A stretch of DNA of 64,000 nucleotides. Source: Bacillota bacterium (GTDB lineage: Bacteria > Bacillota > Clostridia > Acetivibrionales > DSM-1351). Location of the stretch: NCBI GenBank assembly GCA_023390335.1, contig JAEWCZ010000066.1, forward strand, positions 310,001-374,000, written 5' to 3'. The notes under the pieces are model-generated. The model searched no databases. It saw only the letters and a program-made list of their open reading frames with translations, and was not told where the DNA came from. A program made the position numbers and the translations under genes. Positions 1 through 9,602 of this stretch are shown piece after piece. The number at the start of each line of letters is the position of its first letter. Position 1 is the stretch's first letter.

Positions 1-996
1 TGGACAAGACTTTCAGCTGAGGAAACTCCAACAGCCTTTCCAGATACAAAAGATTATTACAGAGTACCAAGTGCCGATACTGACCGAGTTATGATAGGTG
101 GAGTTTACTACAAGGTAGCTCAAGGTGTGGCTGATAGAATAAACAGTATGTTGACCATTATGTATGGTGAAATGTTTGATAACACAAATTCATTAATGTT
201 CAAATTCGGTGATAATGGAACCATAGAAGCTATAAAAGTAGTTGGTGATGTAACCATCGGTATTGATCTGGTGGGTCACTTTGCACCAAGCGGTATTCCG
301 GTTTATGTAGATTCTGATTCTGCAAAACTTACCATCATCGGTGGAAACACAATTGGTGATATTATTGTAAATCAAGCTTCTAAAAATTCTTATGCTATAT
401 ATGTAATGGGCGGTAAGGTAGGAAACATTACCTTAGCTGACGGAGTTAAACTCAGTATACAGGGCTCCGAGGGTGTGACTGAGGTTGGAAATATCAGTGG
501 CACAGGTACTTATACCGTTGCCATTGATGTGAATTCACAGAATAAGAGAAAAGTATTGGTCGGTGATGTTGAGCTGGGAAGCAGCGGAACCCTGGATTTA
601 TACCAGAATGATGCCGGTGATTTGTCTGAGGAATATTTTACTATTGGAAATGTAACAGCATCAACTGGTGCTACTATTGTTATACCAAATTCTGAAAATG
701 TGGAGTGTAATCCATATGGCTGGTTTACAAAATTTAAGGATTTAGTTGATATAGTTACTTTTAAAATTGGTTCCGAAATATATACTCCTCCCACTAGCCA
801 GATAACAATTAATGGAAACAGCAGCTATGTACCAACACTAATGCATGGTGTTATTAACTACTATGACCCTGCAATTTGGAAATGGAGATTTTTCTTTACC
901 GATGCCATTATTGCAAAAGAAGATCTGGAAAATGATAGTAAGACATTCACGTTTTCTGCCATTAATGCTGAACATATAAGCAGTTTAGTTGAGTAG
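1..996 (+). CDS. C-terminal part of a large repetitive, probably extracellular protein (5' end outside window)
   Basis: The reading frame is open from the first base, so the true start lies upstream; an internal ATG at 91 has no convincing ribosome binding site. The visible 331 residues are rich in Gly, Val, Ile, Thr and Asn. They contain repeated short strands of the type GNI/GDI/GDV followed by small turns, which suggests a beta-helix or stacked beta repeats as in surface proteins. No enzyme motif, sorting signal, dockerin or membrane anchor is visible at the C terminus. A strong terminator follows directly. I do not recognise the family; surface location is inferred from composition only. 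Confidence 0.6.
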   Translation, partial: WTRLSAEETPTAFPDTKDYYRVPSADTDRVMIGGVYYKVAQGVADRINSMLTIMYGEMFDNTNSLMFKFGDNGTIEAIKVVGDVTIGIDLVGHFAPSGIPVYVDSDSAKLTIIGGNTIGDIIVNQASKNSYAIYVMGGKVGNITLADGVKLSIQGSEGVTEVGNISGTGTYTVAIDVNSQNKRKVLVGDVELGSSGTLDLYQNDAGDLSEEYFTIGNVTASTGATIVIPNSENVECNPYGWFTKFKDLVDIVTFKIGSEIYTPPTSQITINGNSSYVPTLMHGVINYYDPAIWKWRFFFTDAIIAKEDLENDSKTFTFSAINAEHISSLVE

Positions 997-1030
997 AACC
1001 AAGAAAATACTTGAAACAATAACTAAAATA

Positions 1031-1070
1031 ACCGTAGGAGGTTGAAATTAGACTCTCCTGCGGTTTTTTA
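1031..1070 (+). terminator. Rho-independent terminator of the first gene
   Basis: A 10-bp stem (1031-1040 with 1055-1064, one G-T pair) is followed by a run of T. It closes the transcript ending at 996. Confidence 0.85.
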
Positions 1071-1087
1071 TATTATTAGTTATCCAA

Positions 1088-1116
1088 TTGACATGTAAAT
1101 GGTTAAATAATATACT
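1088..1116 (+). promoter_or_regulatory. Predicted sigma-A promoter of the BtrH-like gene
   Basis: A consensus TTGACA (1088-1093) and TATACT (1111-1116) are separated by exactly 17 bases. They lie just after a terminator and about 60 bases before the start codon at 1178. Confidence 0.7.
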
Positions 1117-1177
1117 TGTACTATAAAATGGAATTACATCAATATTTATACAGTCATTGTATTTTAAGGAGGAAGCC

Positions 1178-2626
1178 ATGCAAAGATTACACATACCTAA
1201 TTTTGCAAATGACAGCTATTATTATAAAACTATAAGCTGTGTGGACGCTCCTTTAGCTATAGCATCAGGATATTTTGACTATGAGAACTATTTTTATTTT
1301 TGTGCGTATTATTCATTACGTTTAATATGGGAGACGAATGTTGATCGCTTTGAATCAGTAAACATAAGACTGAATAAATTGGGTTTAGAATTAGTGACAG
1401 TAAATACTCCAAATAGAGAGACACTACTTAAAACTATAAAATCTGTTCTGGATGAAAAATACCCTATCGTTATATATTTTGATTATTTTAGTATGTTCTA
1501 TTGCGATTTCAATTATAAAAAGGCTCATGGGCCTCACGGAATTATTATAAATGGCTACAATGAAGAAACATCTACTATCACAATTATGGATTGCTCACAT
1601 GTTGGTTTTGATAACCCTTTTTATAGCCTAACACTGAAAGAAGATATCTTTTTAGACCTATGGGAAGAATCAAATAAATACTTCAATGGAAATCTCGCCA
1701 ATTATGCTGATAGATTATACTATATAAAACCCAGTGATACAAAAAAAGTTATGTTTAGTGATTTCAATTTTCTAAAAGATGTAGTAGAAAATAAGTATAT
1801 TACTGAAAACGATAATTTAATTAGAAATGTAATTCATAATAAAAACTTTGAAATCTCTGCTGCTGAGCTATATAAAAGAGACCTTGTTGACTCTACAAAG
1901 AACATTTTCAAAATATTAGATAGGTTATACGATCAATTAGTTAAGGATAATATAAGCGTAAATAATTATGAAGAATTTAAAGTCAAATATTCAAATAAAA
2001 GGTCAATAGTATTTTCTAGTTTCTTGAGAAAAGCTATTAACAGAAATGTTGATGAAAATGCTATAACTAAATATACCAATGAAATACAATCGCTCAATAA
2101 CGATTTTGCTATGTTAATTAATGAATTGTACACACAATATTGCACAAAAGTTTCCAATGGTATTTCTATGCAGTGTAATCATGAAAAAGAGCTTATAAAC
2201 TATGCGGCTGATGCATTAATAACTGCAAGCAGTGAGTTAGACGCATATGGCATATCCTTTAAAGCAGAAAGAGTGATAAACGGTAAATATAATGGATTTG
2301 ACACTGATATGTGGATTTCAGAGGATACTGCAAATCCTCACTGGTTAATGCTAGACTTAAAGAAAGAAATACCTATTTCTAAGATTGTAATTATACATGA
2401 TTTTCGTTCACCTGATTTGTACTTGATTGACTATAGTATTCAAGGCAGTAATAATATGATTGATTGGGCAAACCTAATGGAAATAGAAGGAAATAATAAA
2501 GAGCAGACTATAAATTATTTAGAGAAACAAAAATATAGGTATTATCGTATTTATATTACCAAACCGTCAAAAATAGATAACATGGCTAGAATATTTGGTG
2601 TAGAGTGTTGGGGATTTGACCTTTAA
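1178..2626 (+). CDS. BtrH N-terminal-like (papain-fold) protein with C-terminal F5/8 type C (discoidin) domain
   Basis: The 482-residue protein starts at the ATG at 1178, which has AAGGAGG at 1166-1172; an upstream in-frame TTG at 1157 lies before that site. The N-terminal half has the look of the BtrH N-terminal family: an early Cys (SCVD) and, near residue 125, a His-Gly turn (HGPHG) followed by a short beta strand. BtrH-type proteins are acyl transferases linked to peptide and aminoglycoside natural products. The C-terminal 130 residues (around 355-482) match a discoidin/F5-8C carbohydrate-binding domain with its usual W, R and YYRIY positions. No signal peptide is visible, so the binding domain may act inside the cell. 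It is monocistronic with its own promoter and terminator. The function is not known; the domain calls are by eye. Confidence 0.6.
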   Translation: MQRLHIPNFANDSYYYKTISCVDAPLAIASGYFDYENYFYFCAYYSLRLIWETNVDRFESVNIRLNKLGLELVTVNTPNRETLLKTIKSVLDEKYPIVIYFDYFSMFYCDFNYKKAHGPHGIIINGYNEETSTITIMDCSHVGFDNPFYSLTLKEDIFLDLWEESNKYFNGNLANYADRLYYIKPSDTKKVMFSDFNFLKDVVENKYITENDNLIRNVIHNKNFEISAAELYKRDLVDSTKNIFKILDRLYDQLVKDNISVNNYEEFKVKYSNKRSIVFSSFLRKAINRNVDENAITKYTNEIQSLNNDFAMLINELYTQYCTKVSNGISMQCNHEKELINYAADALITASSELDAYGISFKAERVINGKYNGFDTDMWISEDTANPHWLMLDLKKEIPISKIVIIHDFRSPDLYLIDYSIQGSNNMIDWANLMEIEGNNKEQTINYLEKQKYRYYRIYITKPSKIDNMARIFGVECWGFDL

Positions 2627-2686
2627 GGCCCCGGGTCTTGAGCAATGAACTTTGATTTGTCTGACTTATAATCAAAATATTTTTAT

Positions 2687-2732
2687 AAAGTTAAAGCCCA
2701 AAGTTAATCTAAGGGTTTTAACTTTATTTTTT
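2687..2732 (+). terminator. Rho-independent terminator of the BtrH-like gene
   Basis: A 13-bp stem (2687-2699 with 2713-2725, one wobble pair) is followed by a T run to about 2732. Confidence 0.85.
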
Positions 2733-2866
2733 CGTATAAATATGATTTATTTGGGAGATAATACTAATAGTTTTATGTACCTACAAAAGAAGAAATAAAG
2801 TACAAAAGAGTTTTAAAGTACAAATGACTGTCTTTTAATTATCATTTATTGATAGGAGGATTTGTC

Positions 2867-3034
2867 ATGAAATATTTAATTGTAGGTATATTTCTGTTAC
2901 TTATAATTGCTTTGGCATTACATTATGGAGTAATAAAGATTAATTTCAATAAACTGCATAAATGTAAATGGCAAATTGTAAAATGGGTAGCAGGCATCTT
3001 GGGAGCATTTATTATTAATTCACTTCTGAGATAA
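2867..3034 (+). CDS. Small single-pass membrane protein, function unknown
   Basis: This 55-residue protein starts at the ATG at 2867 with AGGAGG just upstream. Residues about 2-22 form a hydrophobic helix rich in Leu and Ile. A basic stretch with several Lys follows, then a second weaker hydrophobic segment. It stands alone, with a perfect hairpin terminator directly behind it, which supports a real short gene. I do not recognise the family. Basic, helical short membrane peptides of this kind can be toxins or small regulators, but nothing here decides that. Confidence 0.55.
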   Translation: MKYLIVGIFLLLIIALALHYGVIKINFNKLHKCKWQIVKWVAGILGAFIINSLLR

Positions 3035-3040
3035 TTTATA

Positions 3041-3073
3041 AAAAAGCTTCTTGTTATATAAGAAGCTTTTTTT
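3041..3073 (+). terminator. Rho-independent terminator of the small membrane protein gene
   Basis: A perfect 12-bp stem, 7-base loop and long T tract lie seven bases after the stop codon. From here to 3379 the only other feature seen is a promoter. Confidence 0.9.
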
Positions 3074-3225
3074 ATGGCTGAAAACAAACCCACCTTAATT
3101 ATTAATGATACTATTAATATTATAAATTCATGGTACAATTTGTAGAGTGTTATTTACCTGTCTATTATGCTAGGTTGCTAATTTATTACACAATTTGTAT
3201 GTCAGTTTGTATGACATTTGACTAA

Positions 3226-3254
3226 TTGCTACAAAATACAAGTTATGCGATAAT
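3226..3254 (+). promoter_or_regulatory. Possible promoter of the adhesin-sortase operon
   Basis: TTGCTA (3226-3231) and GATAAT (3249-3254) are 17 bases apart, about 125 bases before the adhesin start. Two direct copies of TTTGTATG lie just upstream (around 3195 and 3206) and could be a regulator site. The -35 element is weak, so this is tentative. Confidence 0.4.
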
Positions 3255-3379
3255 ATAGTTAAATATTAACTTATTACCAATATTTCCAATAAAGAGAAAG
3301 GTAACTATCAGAACTATTTATCTATAGTTACTAAACATGCTTTAAAGTATAATTTTTATTTACCGAAAGGGGATGCTAA

Positions 3380-6300
3380 ATGCTAAACAAAAACAAATTA
3401 TGGCTATTAGTAGTAATAGCATTGGTGTTTCAAATTATCGCGCCCATAAATTTTGTATCGGCGGGTACAGATGAAATACCGGAAAACCAGATTAAAGTTA
3501 CAACAGCGAACTTAAAAGTTATGGACGGAAGTACTGAAATACTACCCACTGGTGGGGTGTATGATAATGTTCCAACCAGTGCTACAATTCAAATTGAGTA
3601 TGCATTTAAATTACTTGATGATGACGGTGGTAGTACTGAATACCATTATCATGCCGGACAAACGCATACAATTCCTTTGCCAAGCGGAATAGTTTTTAGT
3701 GTTCCTTCCGGTGGTATACCAATTAAGGATGGCAGTAATAACGAAATGGGGGTAGTGACATATAGCGGATCCTCTATTGTAGTAACCTTTAATAGTTATG
3801 TTGATGATTCATCTAGTAACAGTGACATGGGATGTTCCTTTGCAATAAATGGTTCTTTTGATAGTGATATAATAAAAAACCCTTCTCCGGAGCCTTTAAC
3901 ATTCACTTTTGCAGGTGAAACCATAATCATTAACTTCCATCAAGAACCCCCACCACCACCAGACCCGGATTTAGTAATTGATACCTACAAGTCAGGTACT
4001 TATGATGCACAAAGCAATTTAATAACCTGGACTGTCAAAGTAAAGCCAACAAATGCTACAGGAAAGAATATTTCCGTAGAGGATGTATATAGCAACAATC
4101 AGGAATATGTTAGTGACTCATTTACTGTTGATGGTGTACTGACTTCTGCCGATTTAGGTGTTGATACTTCAGCGCGTAAGCTTACATATTTATTCCCGGA
4201 AGACATAGGCATGGGAGTAGAAAAAGTAATTACATATCAAACAATACCGGAATCAAATTCTTTTGATGAAGAAGACAGTAGTCATGAAAATGTTGAATTT
4301 GCTAACACTGCTACAGTAAAAAAGGGAACCGATGTCAAGGGTACAGCTACTGCAAAGGTTGCTCTAAATTGGATTCAAAAGAGCGGGCAGGTTGATTCAA
4401 GTAATTACAGACTGATACATTGGACTATTAATTTTAATAATGACTCTGTATTCGAAGATAGTAAACAGAGTTCAACTACAACCAGTCAATCTATAACTAA
4501 TCCTGTAATTACTGACACTCTTCCTGATGGCTTAGATTTAGTTGAAGATTCTGTGTATATAAATGGCGTTCCTGTTACCACAGATAGCAGTTCGGGAGAG
4601 TCTGATTTATATACACATGTGGGTAATACACTAACTTATACCCATGACGGTATATTAACAGGGCCACAGGTATTAACTTTTGATACATTAGTATCGGATA
4701 TTAACGCTGACTTAAATCAAAACGGAAGTAAAATATATAATAATACTGCAAATATTACATGGGATGAAAATACATCTTATGGAACCCCAACTGATGGAGT
4801 AGACGTTGGAGTAGGATTAAGTGTAATAGCCAAATCAGCCGGAAGCAAAATATCTTTTGAAAAAGATAAAAATGATATTATTACATGGACCATATATGTT
4901 AATCAAAACAAAATTGACATGGTGGATCCTATTGTAACTGATGATTTCCCTTCGGGTGTTGAATATGTAGATAAATCTTTTGACATAAATGATAAAACCG
5001 GGGAGAGCTTCAATGGAACACTAACACCCTCCATATCTGGAATAGAATATAATTTTGGACATAGAACCATAAATAGTACATATAAAATTACTTTCCGAAC
5101 CAAAGTAACGGATTATAGTAAATTTTTTAGCAATAGTGTTTCAGGTGGAATAATTAATATTGCTAATAAAGCAAAACTCATTAGCTCCAGCGTTAAAGAT
5201 GGGGTTCAGACATCAAGCCCGGCTACTCAAACTTTTGATAGCGAGGTAATTAAAAAGACCGTACAAACACAATATAACTACCTAACTCGCAGAGTGAAGT
5301 GGAATATAACTGTAAATAAGAACAAAATACCCTTAACAAAGGCCGAAATTAATGACGTCATACCGGTTGGAATGAAGTTCATAAACGACAGCTTTGAAGT
5401 ACGGGATCATAGTGGAAATATTGTAACTAACAGCGCGGGAGCTTTGACGTATGTTAATAAAGAAGATTCCGATACTGCTGGCAATGATACTTTTCAATAC
5501 ATATTTAACGGAACAACGGATTGTGAAACATACAATATATCCTATGAAACTGAGATGAAGGAAAGTTATCTTAAAAATAATCAATTTACGTCACAAAATT
5601 TTACTAATACTGCCAGTATTAGTAATTATGGTAAGACGGTAAGCTCATCAGCGATACAGGCCATAAAAAATCCAATAGTTAAAAAGACATCACAGTACAT
5701 AACCGGTGCAGATAGTATTGATTGGGTAGTGCCTATAAATACAGCAAAGGTAAGTTGGGCTGGAATAACCTTAACAGATCATTTACAAAATGAATTAGAA
5801 TTGGACATGGATACTGTGAAGTTGTATGAGATGAATATGGATGCAAACGGAACATTAACAAAGGTTAATCCTCTGTCTCCATTGCCAAAGACCAGCTATT
5901 CTGTATCTTATAACAGTAAAACATTTACACTGACATTAAATGGTCCTGTCACAGGGGTTTATCAGTTAGAATTTACTACAGATGTACTTACAGAGAGCGC
6001 AACTATAAAAAACAGCATAACCTTTCAAGGCTCGGCATTTAGTGCAGGAAGTACTGCAAATACAGTTTCAGTTAATTTGAATGACTCAAGTGCTATCGGT
6101 TACTCTAAACGCGGGCAGATATCCATCATCAAAGAGGATGCCGATGATAGCTCCAAAAAACTTAGTGGAGCAGAGTTTGCTTTATATGATATTAACAAAC
6201 AATTAATAACAACAAAAACTACAGATGTAGACGGCAAGGCTGATTTCACTTCACTTAAGTTCAGAACCTTTTATATAGGTGAGACAAAAGCTCCTGATGG

Positions 6301-7762
6301 TTACTTGTTAAATTCAGAACTGCAAAAAGTTAAAGTTAATTCGGAGACTCCTTATGTTCTAACCTTTAAAAACCAGAAGGCAACCGCAAAGATAGAGTTC
6401 CAGAAGCAAAGTGCGGGAGGCCAACCACTGGGTGGAGCAGAGTTTACGTTATATAACAAAGACAATGGGGCTGTGGTAAAAACTGCTTTAAGTAATAGCT
6501 TGGGGAAAGTATTATTCAGTGATATTCTTAAAGGTGAATATTATATAAAAGAGACAAAAGCACCTTCGGGCTACTATTCTTCAAGTGATACTATACAAGC
6601 AAGTGTAGATGAAAATATAGATAAAACCGGTATGGCAGTTACTCTTTCTAAAAATGTAATTAAGAATAACCCTATTCCCGGAGTATCTTTTGGAGATTTA
6701 GTTATAACAAAAAAAGATGAAAACGGTAAATTATTACCCGGAGCACAATTTGTACTATTAAACGCAAGCGGAACAATAATTCAGTCAGGAATAACACAGA
6801 ATGACGGTAAACTTAGGTTTAATAATTTGGTATCAGGCCAATACATAATCCGTGAAACGGCAGCTCCCGAAGGTTATGAACTTAACAAAAACGATTACCC
6901 TGTTAATGTAACAACAGGAGATACCAAAGAGTTAACTATTGTAAATAACACAAAGAAGCAATATGGAACAATAGAAGTCTTAAAGAACGATGAAGCCGGA
7001 AATCCTTTAGTGGGTGCGGAGTTTACTTTGTTTGATAATGCAGGTAAAGTAGTGGCCAAATCAATAACCGATAAATCCGGTATAACATCTTTCAGCAATA
7101 TCCCGGTAGGAAGTTATAAAATTGTTGAAAGTAAAGCTCCGGAAGGATATGTTGCTTCTACAGTTTCCATTAGCGTAGTCCTCCAAGACAGCCTTACAAA
7201 AAAGATTACTTTTGTAAATAAAAAGAAAGATGTGGGGTTACCTGGAACCGACATCCCAAAAGAATCGGGAACCTCAAAAATAATTATTAATAAAATAAAT
7301 AACAATAATAAGCCATTATCAGGAGCTGAATTCACTCTGTATGATTCAAACGGTAATATTATTTCAAAAGCAGTTTCAGGAGCCAATGGGCAGGCGGTAT
7401 TCTCTGGCCTTAAGCCGGGGAACTATCAAGTACAAGAAACAAAAGCTCCAAAAGGTTATGTTTTAGATACTAAAAAGCTTGATATAAAGTTGGATAAAAA
7501 GGAAACTTTAAAACTTGATTTTAGAAACAGGAGAGTAGAAGATTTACAGGACGAAAAGGTACCTTATGGTTGGTTTGATGATGATAAGCCGGATGAAAAT
7601 GATGGAAAGTCAAACAATCCCAATGACAATAAAAAGAGAGCACTTCCACAAGCGGGAGAAATGATGGATACGTACATGATGCTATTGTTAGGGGCGGTAC
7701 TAGTTATTACAGGTACAACACAGCTCATTATTTCCAGAAAGAGAAAGCTTTCTAAAGAGTAA
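3380..7762 (+). CDS. Sortase-anchored surface adhesin with five WT-x-V-N-type beta domains and five SpaA/Cna-B-type repeats
   Basis: This 1460-residue protein has a signal peptide (hydrophobic residues 6-25, likely cut after VSA near 28). A proline-rich hinge near 192 follows a first unique domain. About five related domains then begin near residues 197, 330, 481, 624 and 764, each opening with a Lys-Ser/Thr strand and a W-[TN]-[IV]-x-[VF]-N strand; these resemble collagen-binding or DUF11-like adhesin modules. Five SpaA/Cna-B prealbumin-like repeats start near 910, 1003, 1105, 1193 and 1299. Each carries GAEF/GAQF and an ET/ES-KAP-x-GY element, whose Glu is typical of Lys-Asn isopeptide bonds. 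The C terminus has an LPQAG sorting motif near 1422, a hydrophobic helix and a basic tail. The adjacent sortase probably anchors it to the wall. The ligand cannot be read from sequence. Confidence 0.9.
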   Translation: MLNKNKLWLLVVIALVFQIIAPINFVSAGTDEIPENQIKVTTANLKVMDGSTEILPTGGVYDNVPTSATIQIEYAFKLLDDDGGSTEYHYHAGQTHTIPLPSGIVFSVPSGGIPIKDGSNNEMGVVTYSGSSIVVTFNSYVDDSSSNSDMGCSFAINGSFDSDIIKNPSPEPLTFTFAGETIIINFHQEPPPPPDPDLVIDTYKSGTYDAQSNLITWTVKVKPTNATGKNISVEDVYSNNQEYVSDSFTVDGVLTSADLGVDTSARKLTYLFPEDIGMGVEKVITYQTIPESNSFDEEDSSHENVEFANTATVKKGTDVKGTATAKVALNWIQKSGQVDSSNYRLIHWTINFNNDSVFEDSKQSSTTTSQSITNPVITDTLPDGLDLVEDSVYINGVPVTTDSSSGESDLYTHVGNTLTYTHDGILTGPQVLTFDTLVSDINADLNQNGSKIYNNTANITWDENTSYGTPTDGVDVGVGLSVIAKSAGSKISFEKDKNDIITWTIYVNQNKIDMVDPIVTDDFPSGVEYVDKSFDINDKTGESFNGTLTPSISGIEYNFGHRTINSTYKITFRTKVTDYSKFFSNSVSGGIINIANKAKLISSSVKDGVQTSSPATQTFDSEVIKKTVQTQYNYLTRRVKWNITVNKNKIPLTKAEINDVIPVGMKFINDSFEVRDHSGNIVTNSAGALTYVNKEDSDTAGNDTFQYIFNGTTDCETYNISYETEMKESYLKNNQFTSQNFTNTASISNYGKTVSSSAIQAIKNPIVKKTSQYITGADSIDWVVPINTAKVSWAGITLTDHLQNELELDMDTVKLYEMNMDANGTLTKVNPLSPLPKTSYSVSYNSKTFTLTLNGPVTGVYQLEFTTDVLTESATIKNSITFQGSAFSAGSTANTVSVNLNDSSAIGYSKRGQISIIKEDADDSSKKLSGAEFALYDINKQLITTKTTDVDGKADFTSLKFRTFYIGETKAPDGYLLNSELQKVKVNSETPYVLTFKNQKATAKIEFQKQSAGGQPLGGAEFTLYNKDNGAVVKTALSNSLGKVLFSDILKGEYYIKETKAPSGYYSSSDTIQASVDENIDKTGMAVTLSKNVIKNNPIPGVSFGDLVITKKDENGKLLPGAQFVLLNASGTIIQSGITQNDGKLRFNNLVSGQYIIRETAAPEGYELNKNDYPVNVTTGDTKELTIVNNTKKQYGTIEVLKNDEAGNPLVGAEFTLFDNAGKVVAKSITDKSGITSFSNIPVGSYKIVESKAPEGYVASTVSISVVLQDSLTKKITFVNKKKDVGLPGTDIPKESGTSKIIINKINNNNKPLSGAEFTLYDSNGNIISKAVSGANGQAVFSGLKPGNYQVQETKAPKGYVLDTKKLDIKLDKKETLKLDFRNRRVEDLQDEKVPYGWFDDDKPDENDGKSNNPNDNKKRALPQAGEMMDTYMMLLLGAVLVITGTTQLIISRKRKLSKE

Positions 7763-7787
7763 TCTTAGGGTTTGAATGGAGAAAGCA

Positions 7788-8462
7788 ATGTTAAAAAAAT
7801 TAACACCTTGGATTCTGATAGTACTGGGCTGCTTAATAATGGGATATGCAATATTTTTAAAAGCTGATACTTATTGGCACCAACATAGGCTAATAAATCA
7901 GTATGAGAAATATTGTGAAAATGTAAAGAATCAAAAAGGGGGGCCTTCGGATAATGTTCCGGAGGTTTCTCCGAGTAGTAATAAACCTACCGAAAGAAAG
8001 TTACCGGACACTATCATGAATCCCGACCAGGAAAATGAGATAAAAGAAAATGAAAAAAAACTCCCAAAGATTATAGGAATTATGAGTATCCCTAAATTAG
8101 ACTTAAGAGTAGCTATTGGAGATGGTTCGTCCAATGAGGCAATGAGATACACTGTTGGGCATTTTTTAGAAACTGCTTATCCCGGTGAAAATGGTAATTT
8201 TGCAGTAATCGGGCATAGGAGCTATAAATACGGACAGTTTTTTAACAGGTTGGATGAGTTGGAAAAAGGAGATTCTATTAGTATTAAGAGTGGTACTAAA
8301 ACATATGAATATATCATTACTGAAAAAATGGTAATCAATCCTGAAGATACTTGGGTACTTAAACCTACTGCTCAGGCATCCATTACTTTAATTACTTGTA
8401 CACCTATTAGAATTGCAACGCATAGACTGGTAGTAAAGGGATTACTTAAGAAAACTTATTAG
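7788..8462 (+). CDS. Sortase (class D/C-like transpeptidase) dedicated to the upstream adhesin
   Basis: Sortases cut the LPxxG-type motif of exported proteins and join them to the cell wall or to each other. One N-terminal membrane helix (about residues 5-25) is followed by a low-complexity stalk and the sortase barrel. The catalytic triad is visible as His143 (in GHRSY), Cys204 (in TLITCTP) and Arg213. The TLxTCTP motif occurs in classes C and D; the lack of a C-terminal membrane helix favours class D. The ATG at 7788 was chosen because GGAG lies six bases upstream; an in-frame ATG at 7776 is possible. It starts 25 bases after the adhesin stop and is surely co-transcribed. Confidence 0.88.
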   Translation: MLKKLTPWILIVLGCLIMGYAIFLKADTYWHQHRLINQYEKYCENVKNQKGGPSDNVPEVSPSSNKPTERKLPDTIMNPDQENEIKENEKKLPKIIGIMSIPKLDLRVAIGDGSSNEAMRYTVGHFLETAYPGENGNFAVIGHRSYKYGQFFNRLDELEKGDSISIKSGTKTYEYIITEKMVINPEDTWVLKPTAQASITLITCTPIRIATHRLVVKGLLKKTY

Positions 8463-8529
8463 GTATTTATACCTATTTATTAATAAAACACTATATGTTA
8501 AAATTTAACTATATAATGATTATGGTGAC

Positions 8530-8615
8530 TTTCCACCGACAAAGGCAAACTAATCGAAAGATTAGGACGCAAAACTATAGGGTCTTACTCAATTGAGTTG
8601 ATAGCCAGTTACCGA
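8530..8615 (+). ncRNA. Cyclic di-GMP-I (GEMM) riboswitch
   Basis: The segment shows the GEMM-I core in order: an AAAGGCAAAC strand at 8541-8550, a P2 hairpin with a GAAA tetraloop, the GGACGCAAA strand, a variable P3 hairpin, and a closing GTTACCG that pairs back to the start. A TATAAT box lies at 8512-8517. The aptamer ends immediately before the ribosome binding site of the transglutaminase-like gene. No separate terminator hairpin is visible between them, so control at the level of translation start is likely. Whether ligand turns expression on or off cannot be read with certainty. Confidence 0.9.
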
Positions 8616-8629
8616 AAGGGGAGTTTTTT

Positions 8630-9430
8630 ATGTGTAAAAAACTATCTGTAATTTTATCGTTAGTGTTGATTTTGTCAGTATTTTTCTCAGCTACTATTGT
8701 AAATGGAGAGTCATCAACAATTGATAAAAGCAAGCTTGGAAACGGTGTTATTTGTATAAACTATTCACCTGACTCTGGCGCTAAAACAAAGGTTGTAATA
8801 TCAAAAGAGGATGTCAAATACACATATAATTTAAATAATCATGGTGTTTACCCATTGACACTAGGAGATGGGGATTATGAAATTGCCGTTTGGGAGAACA
8901 TAGCCGGAAACTCTTATCAGTTAGTAGAAGACGATACGATAACTCTTGATTTAAAGGATAATAATAAAGTATTTCTCCAGTCGATTCAATTAATTAATTG
9001 GAATAATGGCATGGAGGCGATGAAGAAAGCTGCAAGCTTAACAAAGAACCTTAAAACTGATAATGAAAAAGCAATTGCAATTTATAATTATATAATTAAA
9101 AATTATAAATATGATTATACTAAGATTTCAAAAGTAAGTGACGATTATATTACGGATATACCTACTGTTTATAAAAAGTCTAAAGGCATTTGTTATGATT
9201 TCGCAGTGATTTACTCTGCAATGCTAAGAAGTGTGGGTGTTCCTGCGAAACTGGTTACAGGGTACAAATCGGATATTAAAACTTACCATGCATGGAATCA
9301 GGTATATATCAAGGAAACTAACAAGTGGGTTACAATAGATACTACGTATGATTCGACAAAGCTGAGTAAGAATAAAAAGGTTACAATGATTAAACAAAAT
9401 AGTGATTACCAAGTTATAAAAGTATATTAG
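8630..9430 (+). CDS. Secreted transglutaminase-like (papain-fold) protein under c-di-GMP control
   Basis: The 266-residue protein begins with a signal peptide (hydrophobic 8-24, likely cut near VNG). Residues about 140-240 form a transglutaminase-like domain with Cys188 (KGICYDFA), His220 (YHAWNQV) and Asp237 (TIDTTYD) as the expected triad. Bacterial members are usually proteases or crosslinking enzymes of the surface. Residues 30-135 are a beta-rich region without a family I recognise. AAAGGGG lies at the end of the riboswitch, so ligand binding could hide or expose it. It follows the adhesin and sortase genes and may act on the same surface, but it is a separate transcript. Confidence 0.85.
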   Translation: MCKKLSVILSLVLILSVFFSATIVNGESSTIDKSKLGNGVICINYSPDSGAKTKVVISKEDVKYTYNLNNHGVYPLTLGDGDYEIAVWENIAGNSYQLVEDDTITLDLKDNNKVFLQSIQLINWNNGMEAMKKAASLTKNLKTDNEKAIAIYNYIIKNYKYDYTKISKVSDDYITDIPTVYKKSKGICYDFAVIYSAMLRSVGVPAKLVTGYKSDIKTYHAWNQVYIKETNKWVTIDTTYDSTKLSKNKKVTMIKQNSDYQVIKVY

Positions 9431-9435
9431 GACAC

Positions 9436-9468
9436 AAAAAGCGAGTTAAATCAATAACTCGCTTTTTT
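9436..9468 (+). terminator. Rho-independent terminator of the transglutaminase-like gene
   Basis: A perfect 13-bp stem with a six-base loop and a T6 tail starts five bases after the stop codon. Confidence 0.92.
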
Positions 9469-9602
9469 AAGTTTAACATCTTCCCCATAAAATACACTTG
9501 CAAAAGTACAAATAGTTATAGTAGAGTTAATCTATAGACTTATAAATATTATGTAAATAAAAGGAAATATTCGAAAAAAATCTGTACTAATGGAGGTCTT
9601 CT

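Noticed and set aside
3035..3379. A second c-di-GMP riboswitch before the adhesin
   Set aside because: None of the GEMM core strands are present; only a possible promoter and short direct repeats were found.
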